In this document: piece by piece, positions 1 to 10,668 of the stretch
Layout: every line of letters begins with the position of its first letter
Position numbering within the stretch: position 1 is the stretch's first letter
DNA from: CAIWHR01 sp963726765
Lineage (GTDB): Bacteria; Pseudomonadota; Gammaproteobacteria; Burkholderiales; Casimicrobiaceae
DNA length: 64,000 bases
NCBI GenBank assembly: GCA_963726765.1
Contig: CAVSDH010000011.1
Coordinates: 372,001 to 436,000 of the forward strand
Reading direction: 5' to 3'
Translations under genes and position numbers: made by a program
The notes under the pieces: model-generated
The model's input: only the letters and a program-made list of their open reading frames with translations
What the model was told of the DNA's origin: nothing
The model's database searches: none

Positions 1-1777
1 GTGCACGAGCTCGTGCGCCCCTATCGCAGCTGGCTCGCGATCGTCCTGGCGGCGATGATCGTGGAGACGCTGATGAGCCTCCTCGCGCCGTGGCCGCTGA
101 AGCTCATTCTCGACGACGCGCTCGGCAATCACAAGCTGCCGGCATTCCTCGAATGGGCGCACCAGTACGGCTTCGGACGGCACACGCTGGGCGTGGCGCT
201 CTTCGCCGGCGCCGCGACGATCGTGATCGCCGTCGTGAGCGCCATCGCGAGCTACATCGACAACTACTACACGGAGAGCGTCGGCCAGTACGTGGCGAAC
301 GATCTGCGCATCCGCATCTACGAGCACCTGCACCGACTGTCGCTCGCGTTCTACGACCGCGCGCAGACGGGCACGCTGTTGTCGACGATCACCAACGACG
401 TCGCAACCGTGCAGAGCTTCGCCTCGTCGTCGACGCTCGGCATTCTCGTCGACCTCATGACCATCGTCGGCATGCTGGGGCTCATGTTCTGGCTCAACTG
501 GGACTTCACGCTGATCGCCATCGGCGTCACACCGTTCCTGCTCCTGTTCGTCATGCGCTTCAAGAAGGCGGTGAAGGAAGTGCAGCGCGAGGTGCGCAAG
601 CGGCAAAGTGACATCGTCGCTGTGGTCCAGCAGGGTCTGGGTTCGGTACGCGTCGTCGAAGGCCTTCGGCCGGCAGGATCTCGAAACGGGCCGGATGACC
701 GACGCGAGCCGCGCGTCGGTGACGGCCGCCCTCAAGGCGCGACGGATCAAGTCGCTGCTGTCGCCGGTGGTGACCATCGTGGTCGCGCTGTGCACCGGGT
801 TCGTGCTCTGGCGCGGGACGACGCTGATCCTGGCAGGCACGATGACGGCCGGCGCGCTGACGGTCTTTCTCGCGTACCTGTCGAAATTCTTCAAGCCGGT
901 GCAGGACCTCGCCAAGATGACCAGCGCGATCGCGCAGACCTCCGTCGCGCTGGAACGGATCCAGACGATCCTCGCGGCCGACAAGGTGATCCCCGAGCGA
1001 CCCGAGGCCACGGATCCGGGGACCCTGCGCGGCGAAATCACGTTCGAGCACGTCGCTTTCGGCTACGCGGACGTGGCGCCCGTGCTTCGCGACGTGAGCT
1101 TTACGATCGAGCCGGGTCAGGTCGTCGGCATCGTCGGTCCGACCGGCGGAGGCAAGTCCACCGTCGTGAGCCTCATTCCCCGGTTCTACGATCCGACGGC
1201 GGGTCGAGTGCTGATCGACGGCGCCGACATCCGCGACTGGAAGCTCGCGTCGCTGCGGCGGGAGGTGGGTTTCGTGCTGCAGGAGACGGTCCTGTTCGAG
1301 GGAACGATTCGCGACAACATCGCCTATGGGCGCCCCGACGCGAGCGCGGAGGAAATCGTCGGGGCGGCGAAGCTCGCCAACGCGGACGAGTTCATCGCGA
1401 AGATGCCGCACGGCTACGACTCGGTCGTCGGCGAGCGCGGCGACACTCTGTCGGGCGGCCAGCGGCAGCGTATCGGCATCGCCCGCGCATTGATCCGGAA
1501 GTCGCCGATCCTGATCCTCGACGAGCCCACGGCGGCGCTCGACACCGAGTCCGAGCGCCTGGTGATCGAGGGACTGGAGCGTCTGATGAAGGGTCGTACC
1601 GTCATCATGATTGCTCATCGACTGAGCACGATTCGCGCTGCCGACAAGATCATCGTGCTGAAGGACGGCGTGGTCGCCGAGCAGGGGTCGCACGACGAGC
1701 TCGTGCGGCTGGGCGGCGTGTACGCGGAGCTCTACCACATCCAGTACGGCACTCCGTCCGCGCCTGCGCCGGCGTGA
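1..1777 (+). CDS. MsbA-type ABC exporter (fused permease/ATPase), frame break, 5' end at window edge
   Basis: Half-size ABC exporter with an N-terminal six-helix transmembrane domain followed by a nucleotide-binding domain, likely exporting a lipid or drug from the inner membrane. The membrane domain reads in frame 1 to about base 657 (ending QQGLGSVRVV). The protein continues in frame 2 as KAFGRQDLE, so one extra G near 655-660 breaks the frame. The ATPase domain shows Walker A GPTGGGKST (about 1136), signature LSGGQRQRIGIARALI (about 1450) and Walker B ILILDEPTAALD (about 1508). The first codon is a GTG at base 1 and the protein may begin further upstream. The substrate cannot be told from the sequence. 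The break is probably a sequence error because both halves are well conserved. Confidence 0.85.
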
Positions 1778-1823
1778 TCGACCCGGCCTTCGACCATCAA
1801 CCCCACGGCTGCGCCCGCCCCCC

Positions 1824-2840
1824 ATGGCACATTCGCTGATTGTCCTGCCCGACGACACCGCCCGGCCGATCCTCGACGCGCTTGCCGCCGCGAAGCGCTC
1901 GCTCAACATCCGGATGTTCCTTTTCACCGATCCCACGCTGATCGCCGCGGTTCTCGCGGTCCATCGCCGCGGCGTGAAGGTACGCGTGATGCTGAATCCC
2001 GCGCGCCGCAGCGGCGAGGAAGAGAACAAGGAATCCCGCAAGACGCTGGCCGCGGCCGGCATCGAAGTGCGCGACAGCAATCCGACGTTTGACCTCACCC
2101 ACCAGAAGTCGATGGTGATCGACGACGAGACGGGCTTCGTCGAATCGCTCAACTGGGAGACGCGCGACCTCACCGAGACGCGCGACTACGCCGTCGTCAC
2201 CACCAACAAGCATGAAGTCGCCGAGATGGTCGCGTGTTTCGAGGCGGACTGGGCGCGGGAGAAATTCACCCCGCAAGCCGAGTCGCGTCTCATCTGGTGC
2301 CCGGACAACGGACGTGACCGGATCGCCGCGTTCATCGACTCGGCGAAGAAGTCGCTGTGGCTGCAGAACGAGCGCTACCAGGACACGGTGATCATCGAGC
2401 GGCTGGTCCGGGCGGCGAACCGGGGAGTGCGCATACACATCATGGCGCGCCCGCCGCATACGCTGAAGATGGACAAGCTCGTCGAAGGCGTGGGCGGCCT
2501 GCGCATCATGCGCGACGTCGGGGCGAAGATCCACAAGCTGAAGGGCCTGAAGCTCCACGCGAAGCTGATCCTGGCCGACGAGGAGAGGGCAATCGTCGGC
2601 TCGATCAACCTCGCGCCGGGGTCCTTCGACGCGCGGCGCGAGCTCGCGATCGACGTCGACGGCCATCACGTCGTCGACCGCCTGAGGAAGGTCACGCGCC
2701 ACGACTGGGAGCACTCGTCGGAAATCGACCTGACCGACGAGGGGCTGCGCGCCGACCTCGGGAAGCGCGGCGGCGACGGAGCCGGCAAGCTCGCGCTGGA
2801 CCCGAAATCCGCCGACGCGAAGAAAAAGAAGAAGCGCTGA
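1824..2840 (+). CDS. Phospholipase D-like domain protein
   Basis: A 338-residue protein with two HKD (PLD) motifs: HQKSMVIDD near residue 93 and HAKLILAD near residue 245. Each is followed by a conserved Gly/Ser-rich segment (VESLNWETRD and IVGSINLAPG). Two HKD motifs in one chain are typical of cardiolipin synthases and related phosphatidyl-transfer or hydrolysis enzymes. No signal peptide or membrane segment is evident, unlike classical Cls, so the exact reaction is open. The C-terminus is Lys-rich (last 8 residues). It starts 47 bases after the ABC exporter on the same strand and may be cotranscribed with it. Confidence 0.8.
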   Translation: MAHSLIVLPDDTARPILDALAAAKRSLNIRMFLFTDPTLIAAVLAVHRRGVKVRVMLNPARRSGEEENKESRKTLAAAGIEVRDSNPTFDLTHQKSMVIDDETGFVESLNWETRDLTETRDYAVVTTNKHEVAEMVACFEADWAREKFTPQAESRLIWCPDNGRDRIAAFIDSAKKSLWLQNERYQDTVIIERLVRAANRGVRIHIMARPPHTLKMDKLVEGVGGLRIMRDVGAKIHKLKGLKLHAKLILADEERAIVGSINLAPGSFDARRELAIDVDGHHVVDRLRKVTRHDWEHSSEIDLTDEGLRADLGKRGGDGAGKLALDPKSADAKKKKKR

Positions 2841-2857
2841 CTGCTGGAGGCGGCGGA

Positions 2858-3892
2858 TTACCGCCAAGGACTGACGAGGGGAACGGCCGGGCGACCCGCG
2901 AGGGTCAGCGCGAGCCCGCGCAGGTCGCTCCATGCGTTGCCCGCGCCGATGCCTTTCGACAGGGCATCGAGACAGGACAGCGCGCGCAGCATCGGCGTCA
3001 CGGCATCCGCCGAAACACGCCTGGCGGCGCGTTCCATCGCCGCTTGCCGCCTGCCCCAGACGCGCGCGTTGCGCACGGCGACCGCGGCAGGCGTTCCCGC
3101 GGCGGTCGCGTCGCCAATCGCGGCGAGCGCGTGCAGGTCTTCCCCCAGTTGCCACAGGAGCAGCGGCAGCCCCTCGCCTTCGCCTTCGAGCGCCGCGAGG
3201 ATTCTGAGCGCGCGCGCGGCGTCGCCCGCGAGCCATGCCTCCGACAGCTGCAGGACGTCGTAGCGCGCGACATCGGTGACGGCGCGGTCGACGGCGTCCT
3301 GGGGAATTTCGCCTTCCGGCAGCAGCAGGCCGAGTTTGGCGATCTCCTGTTGTGCGGCAAGCAGGTTGCCTTCGCAGCGCTCGGCGAGAAACGCGAGCGT
3401 TTCGGCGCCGGCCCGCTGGCCCTGCCGCGCGAGCCTTTCGGCGATCCATCCCGGAAGCTCGCCACGCTCGAGGGCGAATACCGCGATCGCGACGCCGGCG
3501 TCCGCCAGCGCGGTGAACCACGCCGAGGCCTGCGCGGCGCGATCGAGCTTCGGCAGCGTCACCAGCATCACGTTGTCGGGGTTGGGATTTGCGACGCAGG
3601 CTTCGAGTGCTTTCGCGCCTTCCACGCCCGGCTTGCCGGTGGGGATGCGAAGGTCGACGAGCTTGCGCGATCCGAACAGGCCGAGGTTGGCGTTGGTCGC
3701 GCGGAACGCGTCCCAGTCGAAGCCCCGCTCGACGATCATCACCTCGCGGTCCTCGCAGCCGGCCTTGCGCGCTGCGCTGCGAATGGCGTCGCCCGCCTCG
3801 ATGGCCAGCAGCGGTTCGTCGCCGTGGATCGTGTAGACGGATGCCAGCGTGCGTTCGAGGTGGGCGGCGAGCTGGTTGGGACGAAGGTTCAT
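2858..3892 (-). CDS. holA: DNA polymerase III delta subunit
   Basis: The 344-residue product matches the usual length of HolA (about 343 in E. coli), the clamp-loader subunit that opens the beta sliding clamp. The N-terminus MNLRPNQLAAHLERTL and the segment VYTIHGDEPLLAIEAGDAIR are characteristic. So are LFGSRKLVDLRIPTGKPG in the AAA-like domain and the helical collar at the C-terminus. The ATG at 3892 was chosen although the frame is open far upstream, because the upstream part only shadows leuS. It overlaps the lptE stop by 4 bases (ATGA), giving leuS-lptE-holA, the same order as in E. coli. Confidence 0.93.
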   Translation of the reverse strand: MNLRPNQLAAHLERTLASVYTIHGDEPLLAIEAGDAIRSAARKAGCEDREVMIVERGFDWDAFRATNANLGLFGSRKLVDLRIPTGKPGVEGAKALEACVANPNPDNVMLVTLPKLDRAAQASAWFTALADAGVAIAVFALERGELPGWIAERLARQGQRAGAETLAFLAERCEGNLLAAQQEIAKLGLLLPEGEIPQDAVDRAVTDVARYDVLQLSEAWLAGDAARALRILAALEGEGEGLPLLLWQLGEDLHALAAIGDATAAGTPAAVAVRNARVWGRRQAAMERAARRVSADAVTPMLRALSCLDALSKGIGAGNAWSDLRGLALTLAGRPAVPLVSPWR

Positions 3893-4355
3893 GCCGGCTT
3901 GCGCGCGGCCTGCAGGCGTCGCACGATCTGCTGGACGGCGTCGGTCTGCATCTCTCGCAGCACGCGCGTCTCCTCGGCTTCGCGCGCCAGCACTTCGGAC
4001 TCGTTGAAGGTGTAGCTCCGACGGATCACGATCTCGCCGGCGGGGATCCAGTCGCGGCCGTCCTTGTCGCGAAGGCTGAACGAGACGCGCTTGGTCAGCG
4101 CGTATTCGCGCACGCGCCCGCCGGAGGAAAGCGAAAGCACGCCCTTGTCGTCGACGACGTTCGCGATGTCGAGCGTGACCGTCGCGTCCTTGGCATTGTC
4201 GACGAGCCGAGTGCCCGTCGATCCTTCGAGCGCGCGCTTCAATTCCGCAACGAGCGGCTGCGGCGCCGGCGACGTGACGAAGATTTCCCCAAACGCGTAA
4301 GTGACGTCGCCCCGCAGGTGAAAACCGCAGGCGGCGACGAGCCAACGTCGGCCAC
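3889..4355 (-). CDS. lptE: LPS-assembly lipoprotein LptE, frame break near its start
   Basis: LptE is the outer-membrane lipoprotein that plugs the LptD barrel and helps insert LPS. The mature start CGFHLRGDVTYAFGEIF, preceded by a lipobox-like LVAAC, is the family hallmark. In the frame of the body there is no ATG, GTG or TTG between the leuS stop and a TTG at 4242, which would delete the lipobox. A GTG at 4353-4355 one frame over gives a short signal (VARRWLVAAC) if one C is restored near 4350, so I infer a one-base deletion there. The product would be about 155 residues, slightly short for the family. It lies 29 bases after leuS and overlaps holA by 4. Confidence 0.8.
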
Positions 4356-4383
4356 GAGTACCGGGAGGGCCGCCCCGGAACGC

Positions 4384-7009
4384 CTAGACGACGACATTGA
4401 CGAGCCGCCCCGGAACGACGACGACTTTTCGCGCAGGCGCGCCGTTCGCGTGCCTTGCGACTTCGGGAGCGGCGCGCGCGGCGGCCTCGATCGCGGCATG
4501 GTCTGCGGTCGCCGGGACGGTGATCTTGCCGCGCACCTTGCCGTTCACCTGCAGCACGAGCTCGACCTCGTCCTGCGCAAGCGCGGCCGGATCGACCTCC
4601 GGCCACGGCGCGTCGAGCAGCGGGCCCCATTCTGCGGCGAAACCGAGCTCGTCCCATAGCGCGCAGCCGATATGCGGCACCACCGGGTAGAGGACCCGGA
4701 CCAGGATCGACAGTCCTTCGCGCGCGAACGCGGCGGCGCCCGCGGCCTCCGCCGGAATCGCCTCGAGGGCGTTCAGCATCTTCATGCCGGCGGAGACGAC
4801 GGTGTTGTACTGAATGCGCTCGTAGTCGTAGGTCGCCTGCTTCAGCGTCAGGTGAACGTCGCGACGCGCGGCCCGGACGGGCATCGCGGCATCGCGCCAG
4901 TCGAAGGCGCCACTCGCCGACTTGACGGCGTCGGCGCGCGCCTGAGCGTAGGACCACAGGCGCCGCAGGAAGCGGTGCGCGCCTTCCAACCCGGCATCCG
5001 ACCACAGCGCGCTGTCCTCCGGCGGGCCCGCGAACATCACGAACAGGCGCGCCGTGTCGGCGCCGTACCGGCTGATCAGCTCCTGCGGATCGACGCCGTT
5101 CAGCTTCGACTTGGACATGGTGCCCATGCCGCCGTACTCGACCGGGAGGCCGTCGGACCTCAAGCGGGCGCCGGTGACGCGACCCTCGGCATCGTGCGCG
5201 ACGTCGACGTCCTTCGGCGCGATGTAGTCGATGCCCCCTTTTCCGGTGCGGCGGAAGTAGATGTGATTGAGCAGCATCCCCTGCGTCATCAGGCGCGTGA
5301 AGGGCTCGTCGAACCCGACGAGACCCATGTCGCGCATCACCTTGGTCCAGAACCGTGCGTAGAGCAGATGGAGGATCGCGTGCTCGATGCCGCCGATGTA
5401 CTGGTCCATCGGATTCCAGTAGTCGTTGCGGGCATCGACCATCGTGGCCGCGCCCGTGCTGGCGTAGCGCATGAAATACCACGACGAGTCGACGAACGTG
5501 TCCAGCGTGTCGGTCTCGCGCTTCGCGGGTCCACCGCACTTCGGGCACGGGACGTCGACGAAATCGGAACGCTTCGCGAGCGGATTCCCGGTGCCGTCCG
5601 TCACGCAGTCCTCGGGCAGCACGACCGGGAGGTCCTCATCCGGAACCGGGACGTCGCCGCACGCGGGGCAGTGGACGATCGGGATCGGCGTGCCCCAATA
5701 GCGCTGGCGCGAGACGCCCCAGTCGCGCAGACGGTACGTCGTCTTTTTTTCGCCGAGGCCTTTTGCGGCGAGGTCGGCCGCGATCGCGTCGACCGCGGCT
5801 TCGTACGTCAGGCCGTCGTACTTGCCGGAATTCACGCACCGGCCGCGCGCCTTGTCCTCGTACCACCGCTGCCAGGCGGTGGTCGAGTACGTCTCGCCGT
5901 CGATCGCGATCACCTGCCTGATGGGCAGCCCGTATTTCAGCGCGAACGCGAAGTCGCGCTCGTCGTGCGCCGGCACGCCCATCACCGCGCCGTCGCCGTA
6001 GGCCATCAGCACGTAGTTGCCGACCCAGACCTCCGTACGCTCGCCGGTGAACGGATGCGTGACCGACGAGTCCGGTCGGCATTCCCATTCTTTTCCATCG
6101 TCGCCAGGTCGGCTTCGATGACACTGCCGCGCAGGCACTCGTCGGTGAACGCCGCAATCGCGGGATTCGTTTCGCCGCGTGCGCGGCGAGCGGATGCTCG
6201 GCGGCGACCGCGCAGAAGGTGACGCCCATGATGGTGTCCGCGCGCGTGGTGAAGACGTACATCCTGCCGTCACCGACCGGCTTGCCGTCGGCGCCGCGGA
6301 TGTCGTGCGGAAAGGCGAATCGCACCCCGTTGCTCTTGCCGATCCAGTTGGCCTGCATCGCGCGCACGCGCTCGGGCCAGCCCGTCATCCGGGGCAGGTT
6401 GTCGAGCAGCTCGTCGGCGTAGTCGGTGATCCGCAGGTAGTACATCGGGATCTCGCGCTTCTCGACCGGTGCGCCCGAGCGCCAGCCGCGTCCGTCGATC
6501 ACCTGCTCGTTCGCGAGCACCGTCTGGTCGACCGGGTCCCAGTTGACCACGCCGGTCTTCTTGTAGGCGATCCCCTTCTCCAGCATCCGGAGGAAGAGCC
6601 ACTGGTTCCACTTGTAGTACGAGGGGTCGCAGGTCGCGAGTTCGCGCGACCAGTCGATCGCGAGCCCGACCGCCTGCATCTGCCCCTTCATCGTGGCGAT
6701 GTTGTCGTACGTCCACTTGGCCGGCGGGACGCCGCTCTTCATCGCCGCGTTCTCGGCGGGCAGGCCGAAGGCGTCCCAGCCCATCGGCGTCAGCACGTTG
6801 TACCCCTGCATCCGCATGTACCGGTACATCATGTCGCCGATCGTGTAGTTGCGCACGTGCCCCATGTGCAGGATGCCGGAGGGGTAGGGCAGCATCGACA
6901 CGCAGTAGAATTTCTTCCGCTCCGTGCGCTCGACGGCGCGGTACGCGTCGACGGCCTTCCACTGCGCCTGCGCGGACGCCTCGATTTCGGTGTGGTTATA
7001 GGGTTTCAT
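4384..7009 (-). CDS. leuS: Leucyl-tRNA synthetase, frame broken in the editing domain
   Basis: Class I leucyl-tRNA synthetase charging tRNA-Leu. The HIGH motif appears as HMGH in PYPSGILHMGHVRNYTIGD near residue 45, and KMSKS as GTMSKSKLNGVDP. The CP1 editing domain carries WVGNYVLMAYGDGAVMG and AHDERDF. The C-terminal anticodon-binding region ends GRLVNVVV. Between about 6070 and 6190 the frame changes at least three times: AEHPLAAHAA in the first frame, NPAIAAFTDECLRGSV in a second, GMPTGL back in the first, then VTHPFTGER in the third. Homology runs smoothly across these switches, so a patch of base-call errors is the simplest reading. Total length, about 875 residues, is normal. Confidence 0.93.
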
Positions 7010-7092
7010 GGCGGGGCGACAGGGGCATCAGGGGCGCGCCCGACGCTTGTCGAGCGGCAATTATACCGGCGAGCGCAGCGGGTCCCGCAGGG

Positions 7093-7668
7093 TCATCGCC
7101 CGAGCGACTCCGGTGCGAGCAGCGCATAGACGCCGAGCGCAGCGAACAGGAGCGCCGCGGCGATGCGCACGGCCTTGAAAGGAATCCGTGCCGACGCCGA
7201 CTTGCCGATCAGCACCACAGGCACGTCGGCGAGCAGCATTCCAACCGTGGTGCCGAGGACGACGGCGACGAGCGAATCGAACCGAGCGGCCAGCACCATG
7301 GTCGCGACCTGGGTCTTGTCGCCCATCTCGGCCAGGAAAAACGTGCCGGCCGTGACGCCGAAGATCCCCCAGCGCGAGGTCGACGCGGGCTCGTCGTCGG
7401 CGAGCGTGTCCGGTTTCAATGCCCATGCCGCGACGGCGAAGAACGAAATCGCGACAACCCAGCGCAGCAGGTCCGGGGACAGGGCGGAGCGCACGAAGTT
7501 GCCGAGCAATCCGGCGAGTGCGTGGTTGACAAGGGTTGCGGCGAGAATGCCGGCGATGATGGGCAATGGCCGCCTGAAACGTACGGCCAGCATCAGCGCG
7601 AGGAGCTGCGTCTTGTCGCCGATTTCGCCGAGCGCGACCACGCCTGCCGAGACGAGAAAGGCCTCCAT
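7093..7668 (-). CDS. GDT1/UPF0016-family manganese exporter
   Basis: A 191-residue integral membrane protein of the TMEM165/GDT1 (UPF0016) family, which exports Mn2+ in bacteria and Ca2+/Mn2+ in eukaryotes. The family signature ExGDKT appears twice, as EIGDKTQ at residues 15-21 and EMGDKTQ in the second half. This is the internally duplicated two-times-three-helix layout. It lies 84 bases beyond the start of leuS on the same strand and could share its message, since no terminator is seen between them. Manganese specificity is inferred from the family. No yybP-ykoY Mn riboswitch core was found in the 200-base leader. Confidence 0.82.
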   Translation of the reverse strand: MEAFLVSAGVVALGEIGDKTQLLALMLAVRFRRPLPIIAGILAATLVNHALAGLLGNFVRSALSPDLLRWVVAISFFAVAAWALKPDTLADDEPASTSRWGIFGVTAGTFFLAEMGDKTQVATMVLAARFDSLVAVVLGTTVGMLLADVPVVLIGKSASARIPFKAVRIAAALLFAALGVYALLAPESLGR

Positions 7669-7802
7669 GCGGATCGGGACGGGATGCGGCGCGCTTGGGA
7701 AGTGGGCGGTACGAGGGAAGGCGGGCGCCGCCGGTCGGCCGGAACGGTGCGGCAGGCGGGGCGGCGCTCCGCCTTCGGCGGGCTGAACCGCGGGCCGGTA
7801 GA

Positions 7803-7808
7803 ATTATA
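7803..7808 (-). promoter_or_regulatory. Candidate -10 box for the GDT1-family gene
   Basis: A perfect TATAAT on the minus strand lies 135 bases upstream of the GDT1-family ATG, in a GC-rich divergent spacer with the DsbD-like gene. No good TTGACA-like box is present at 16-18 bases, so this is only a candidate. Confidence 0.3.
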
Positions 7809-7874
7809 GCTTTGCCGCACGGGAACCATCCCGGCGGCGAGGACCCAACGGGTTGTCCCACGGATTATCGATCC

Positions 7875-10023
7875 ATGCCGACGAATCGTCTGCGATCATT
7901 GCAAACGGTGCTCTGCGCCACGGCGGCGCTCGTCTTCGCCGTCGCAAGCGCCGCGGCGCCGGTGCGCACCGCGCACGTCGAGGCCGAGCTCGTTGCGGCG
8001 AAGACGGCGCTCGTCCCGGGCGAGCCGTTGACGGTCGCGCTGCGCCTGGGGATCGAAAAGGGGTGGCACACCTATTGGCGGAATCCGGGCGACTCCGGAC
8101 TTCCGACCACGCTGGAATGGACGCTGCCGAACGGCGTCAGCGCCGGGCCGATCGAATGGCCCGCACCGCGCCTCCTGCCTGCAGGGCCGCTTCTCAATTA
8201 CGGTTACGTGAACGAGGCGCTGCACCTCGTCACGCTGACCGCGACGCCCGACGTCGCGTCCGGTCGCGAGGTGACGCTCGCCGCGCGCGCCGACTGGCTG
8301 GTGTGCAAGGAGACGTGCATTCCCGAAGGCGCCGATCTGGCGCTGACGCTGCCCGTCGCGAGAACCGCGGAACCCGATCCCCGCTGGGGCGACGCCATCA
8401 GGGTCGCACGCGCTTCGCTGCCGCGGCCGCTTGCGGGCTGGCAGTCGAGCGCCGAAGGGCGCGGGACGACCGTCGCGCTCAAGCTCGTTCCGCCCGCGGG
8501 TGCCGCCGATCCGGGGGAGGTGCGCTTCTTCGCGAATTCCGCGGATCGCGTGGAACCGTCTTCCCCGCAGCCGCTCGCGCGCGAAGGAGGCGCTTATGTG
8601 CTGTCGCTCCCGGTAGCCAGCACGTTCCAAGGCAGCTTCGGCAAGCTCGCGGGTGTGGTCACCGCTGCGGACGGCTTCGGCGGCGACGCCCGCGCCGCGA
8701 CGATCGACGTCGCCGTCAACGGCACCGTCACTGCGTCGCCACGGGCCGCGCTGCCGCCGCCGCCGGTGCTGAATCTCGCGCCGGCGCCGGCTCCGCTCGA
8801 TGCGCTGGGACTCGCCTTCGCGCTCGTCTCGGCGGTCGTCGGAGGCGTCCTCCTCAACCTGATGCCGTGCGTCTTCCCGATTCTTTCGCTCAAGGTGCTG
8901 GGCTTCGCCACGCACCACGACACGAAGCCGACTTTGCGCCGCGAGGCCATGGCGTTCGCGGGCGGCGTGATCCTGACATTCGTCGCGCTCGGGTTGTTGC
9001 TGGCGGCGCTGCGGGCCGCGGGGGAGCAGCTGGGCTGGGGTTTCCAGCTGCAGTCGCCGTCCGTCGTCACCGCGCTCGCCATCCTCTTCTTCGTGCTGGC
9101 GCTCAATCTCTCCGGCGTCTTCGAATTCGGACAGCTTGCGCCGTCGAGCGTGGCGGGGTGGACGAGCAGCAATCGCACGATGGACGCCTTCGGCTCCGGC
9201 GTTCTCGCGGTCGTCGTCGCGTCGCCCTGCACGGCTCCGTTCATGGGCGCGGCGCTCGGATTCGCGATGGCGGGCGGTACCGCGGTGATGCTCGTCGTGT
9301 TCGTCGCACTCGGCATCGGCATGGCGATCCCGTACGTGACGCTCGCATGGTTTCCCGGTTGGCGTGCACGGCTGCCGCGCCCCGGGCCGTGGCTTGCGCG
9401 CTTCAAGCAGCTGCTCGCGTTTCCGCTCTACGCGACGGTGATCTGGCTCGCGTGGGTGCTGGGCGCGCAGCGGGACAACGATGCGGTGCTGCGCCTTTTC
9501 GCGGCGCTGCTCGGCATCGGGTTCGCGCTGTGGGCCTGGCGCATCGTTCGCGGCGGCGGGGCAAGGCCCTGGGGACGTCGCGGGCTTCGCGGTGCTGGCG
9601 GGCGCGGTCGTCGTCGCCTGGCCGCTCTTCGCGCGCGATGCGGAGCCCGCGAAAATCGTCGATTCGTCGTCGCCCATGGCGACCGGCGACTGGGTGCCGT
9701 TCACGCCGTCGCGCGTCGCCGATCTCGCGGCGGCGGGCCGACCGGTGTTCGTCGATTTCACGGCCGCATGGTGCGTGACGTGCCAGGTCAACAAGCGTCT
9801 GGTCCTGAACGCCGACGCGGTGCGCGAGGGTTTCGCAAGACGTGGCGTCGTTCTCGTGCGCGCCGACTGGACACGCCGCGATCCGGCGATAACGCAGGCG
9901 CTGACGGCGCTCGGCCGGAGCGGCGTTCCCGTCTACGTTCTCCACCGACCGGGCAAGGCGCCGCTGTTGCTGCCGGAAGTCCTGCAGCAGAACACGGTGC
10001 TCGATGCGCTGGCGACGCTGTAG
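7875..10023 (+). CDS. DsbD/ScsB-family thiol:disulfide interchange protein, frame break before the thioredoxin domain
   Basis: Inner-membrane reductase that passes electrons from cytoplasmic thioredoxin to periplasmic proteins. Domains in order: signal peptide (about residues 1-28); a periplasmic DsbD-N-like domain with GWHTYWRNPGDSGLP and the redox pair CKETC; eight membrane helices with NLMPCVFPILSLKVL and SPCTAPFMGAALGFA carrying the membrane cysteines; a C-terminal thioredoxin domain with WCVTC. The frame changes near 9555-9565 (cggcggcggggc), in the linker before the thioredoxin domain, where QGPGDVAGFAVLAGA continues one frame over. Homology on both sides argues for an indel error. The ATG at 7875 gives a proper signal peptide. 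A secreted redoxin gene follows 27 bases downstream. Confidence 0.87.
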
Positions 10024-10050
10024 CCGATTTGCCGATACGAGGAGGTCGCG

Positions 10051-10656
10051 ATGCGAATGATCCCGTTTGCCCTGTCCGTACTTGCCGCCGCGTCGCTGGT
10101 TCCGGCAGCCGTCCTCGCGCAATCGCCGGGAGCTGCCGCGCCCGCCTTCGCGCTCACCGACACCACCGGGAAAACCGTGCAGCTTGCCGACTATCGCGGC
10201 AAGTACGTGGTACTCGAGTGGACCAATCCCGAATGCCCGTTCGTGCGCAAGCACTACAGCAGCGGAAACATGCAGGGGCTGCAGAAGGAATGGGGCGCGC
10301 GCGACGTCGTCTGGCTGTCGATCAACTCGACGAACGCCTCCCATCCGGAGTTCAAGACGCCGGCGCAGCTGGCCGAGTGGATGCGCGGGCAGGACGCCGC
10401 GCCGAAAGCGGCGCTGATCGACGGCACCAGCGCCACCGGACGCGCCTATGCCGCACGCACGACGCCCCACATGTTCGTCATCGATCCGACCGGTGCGGTG
10501 GTCTACAACGGCGCGATCGACGATCGGCGCTCGGCGAACCCGGCCGATGCGAAAGTCGCGCGCAACTACGTGCGTGCCGCGCTGACCGAGGCGACGGCGG
10601 GCAAGCCGGTGACGGTTGCGTCGACGTCGCCGTACGGCTGCAGCATCAAGTACTGA
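10051..10656 (+). CDS. Secreted thioredoxin-fold redoxin with a single active-site Cys
   Basis: A 201-residue AhpC/TSA-Redoxin type protein with a cleavable signal peptide ending near VLAQ. The fold is seen in APAFALTDTTGKTVQLADYRGKYVVLEW, split here as APAFALTDTTGK and YRGKYVVLEW. The active site reads NPECPFVRKHY, so the second Cys of a CxxC is Val. A cis-Pro segment TTPHMFVID follows. Another Cys lies at the extreme C-terminus (YGCSIKY), which could act as a resolving residue. It follows the DsbD-like gene with an SD-like gaggagg before ATG 10051, so the reductase may recycle it. The substrate is unknown. Confidence 0.75.
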   Translation: MRMIPFALSVLAAASLVPAAVLAQSPGAAAPAFALTDTTGKTVQLADYRGKYVVLEWTNPECPFVRKHYSSGNMQGLQKEWGARDVVWLSINSTNASHPEFKTPAQLAEWMRGQDAAPKAALIDGTSATGRAYAARTTPHMFVIDPTGAVVYNGAIDDRRSANPADAKVARNYVRAALTEATAGKPVTVASTSPYGCSIKY

Positions 10657-10668
10657 CGACCTGAATCG

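Noticed and set aside
7669..7874. A yybP-ykoY manganese riboswitch upstream of the GDT1-family gene
   Set aside because: The leader is GC-rich but lacks the conserved ggggagta-type core, so there is no support beyond the gene family.
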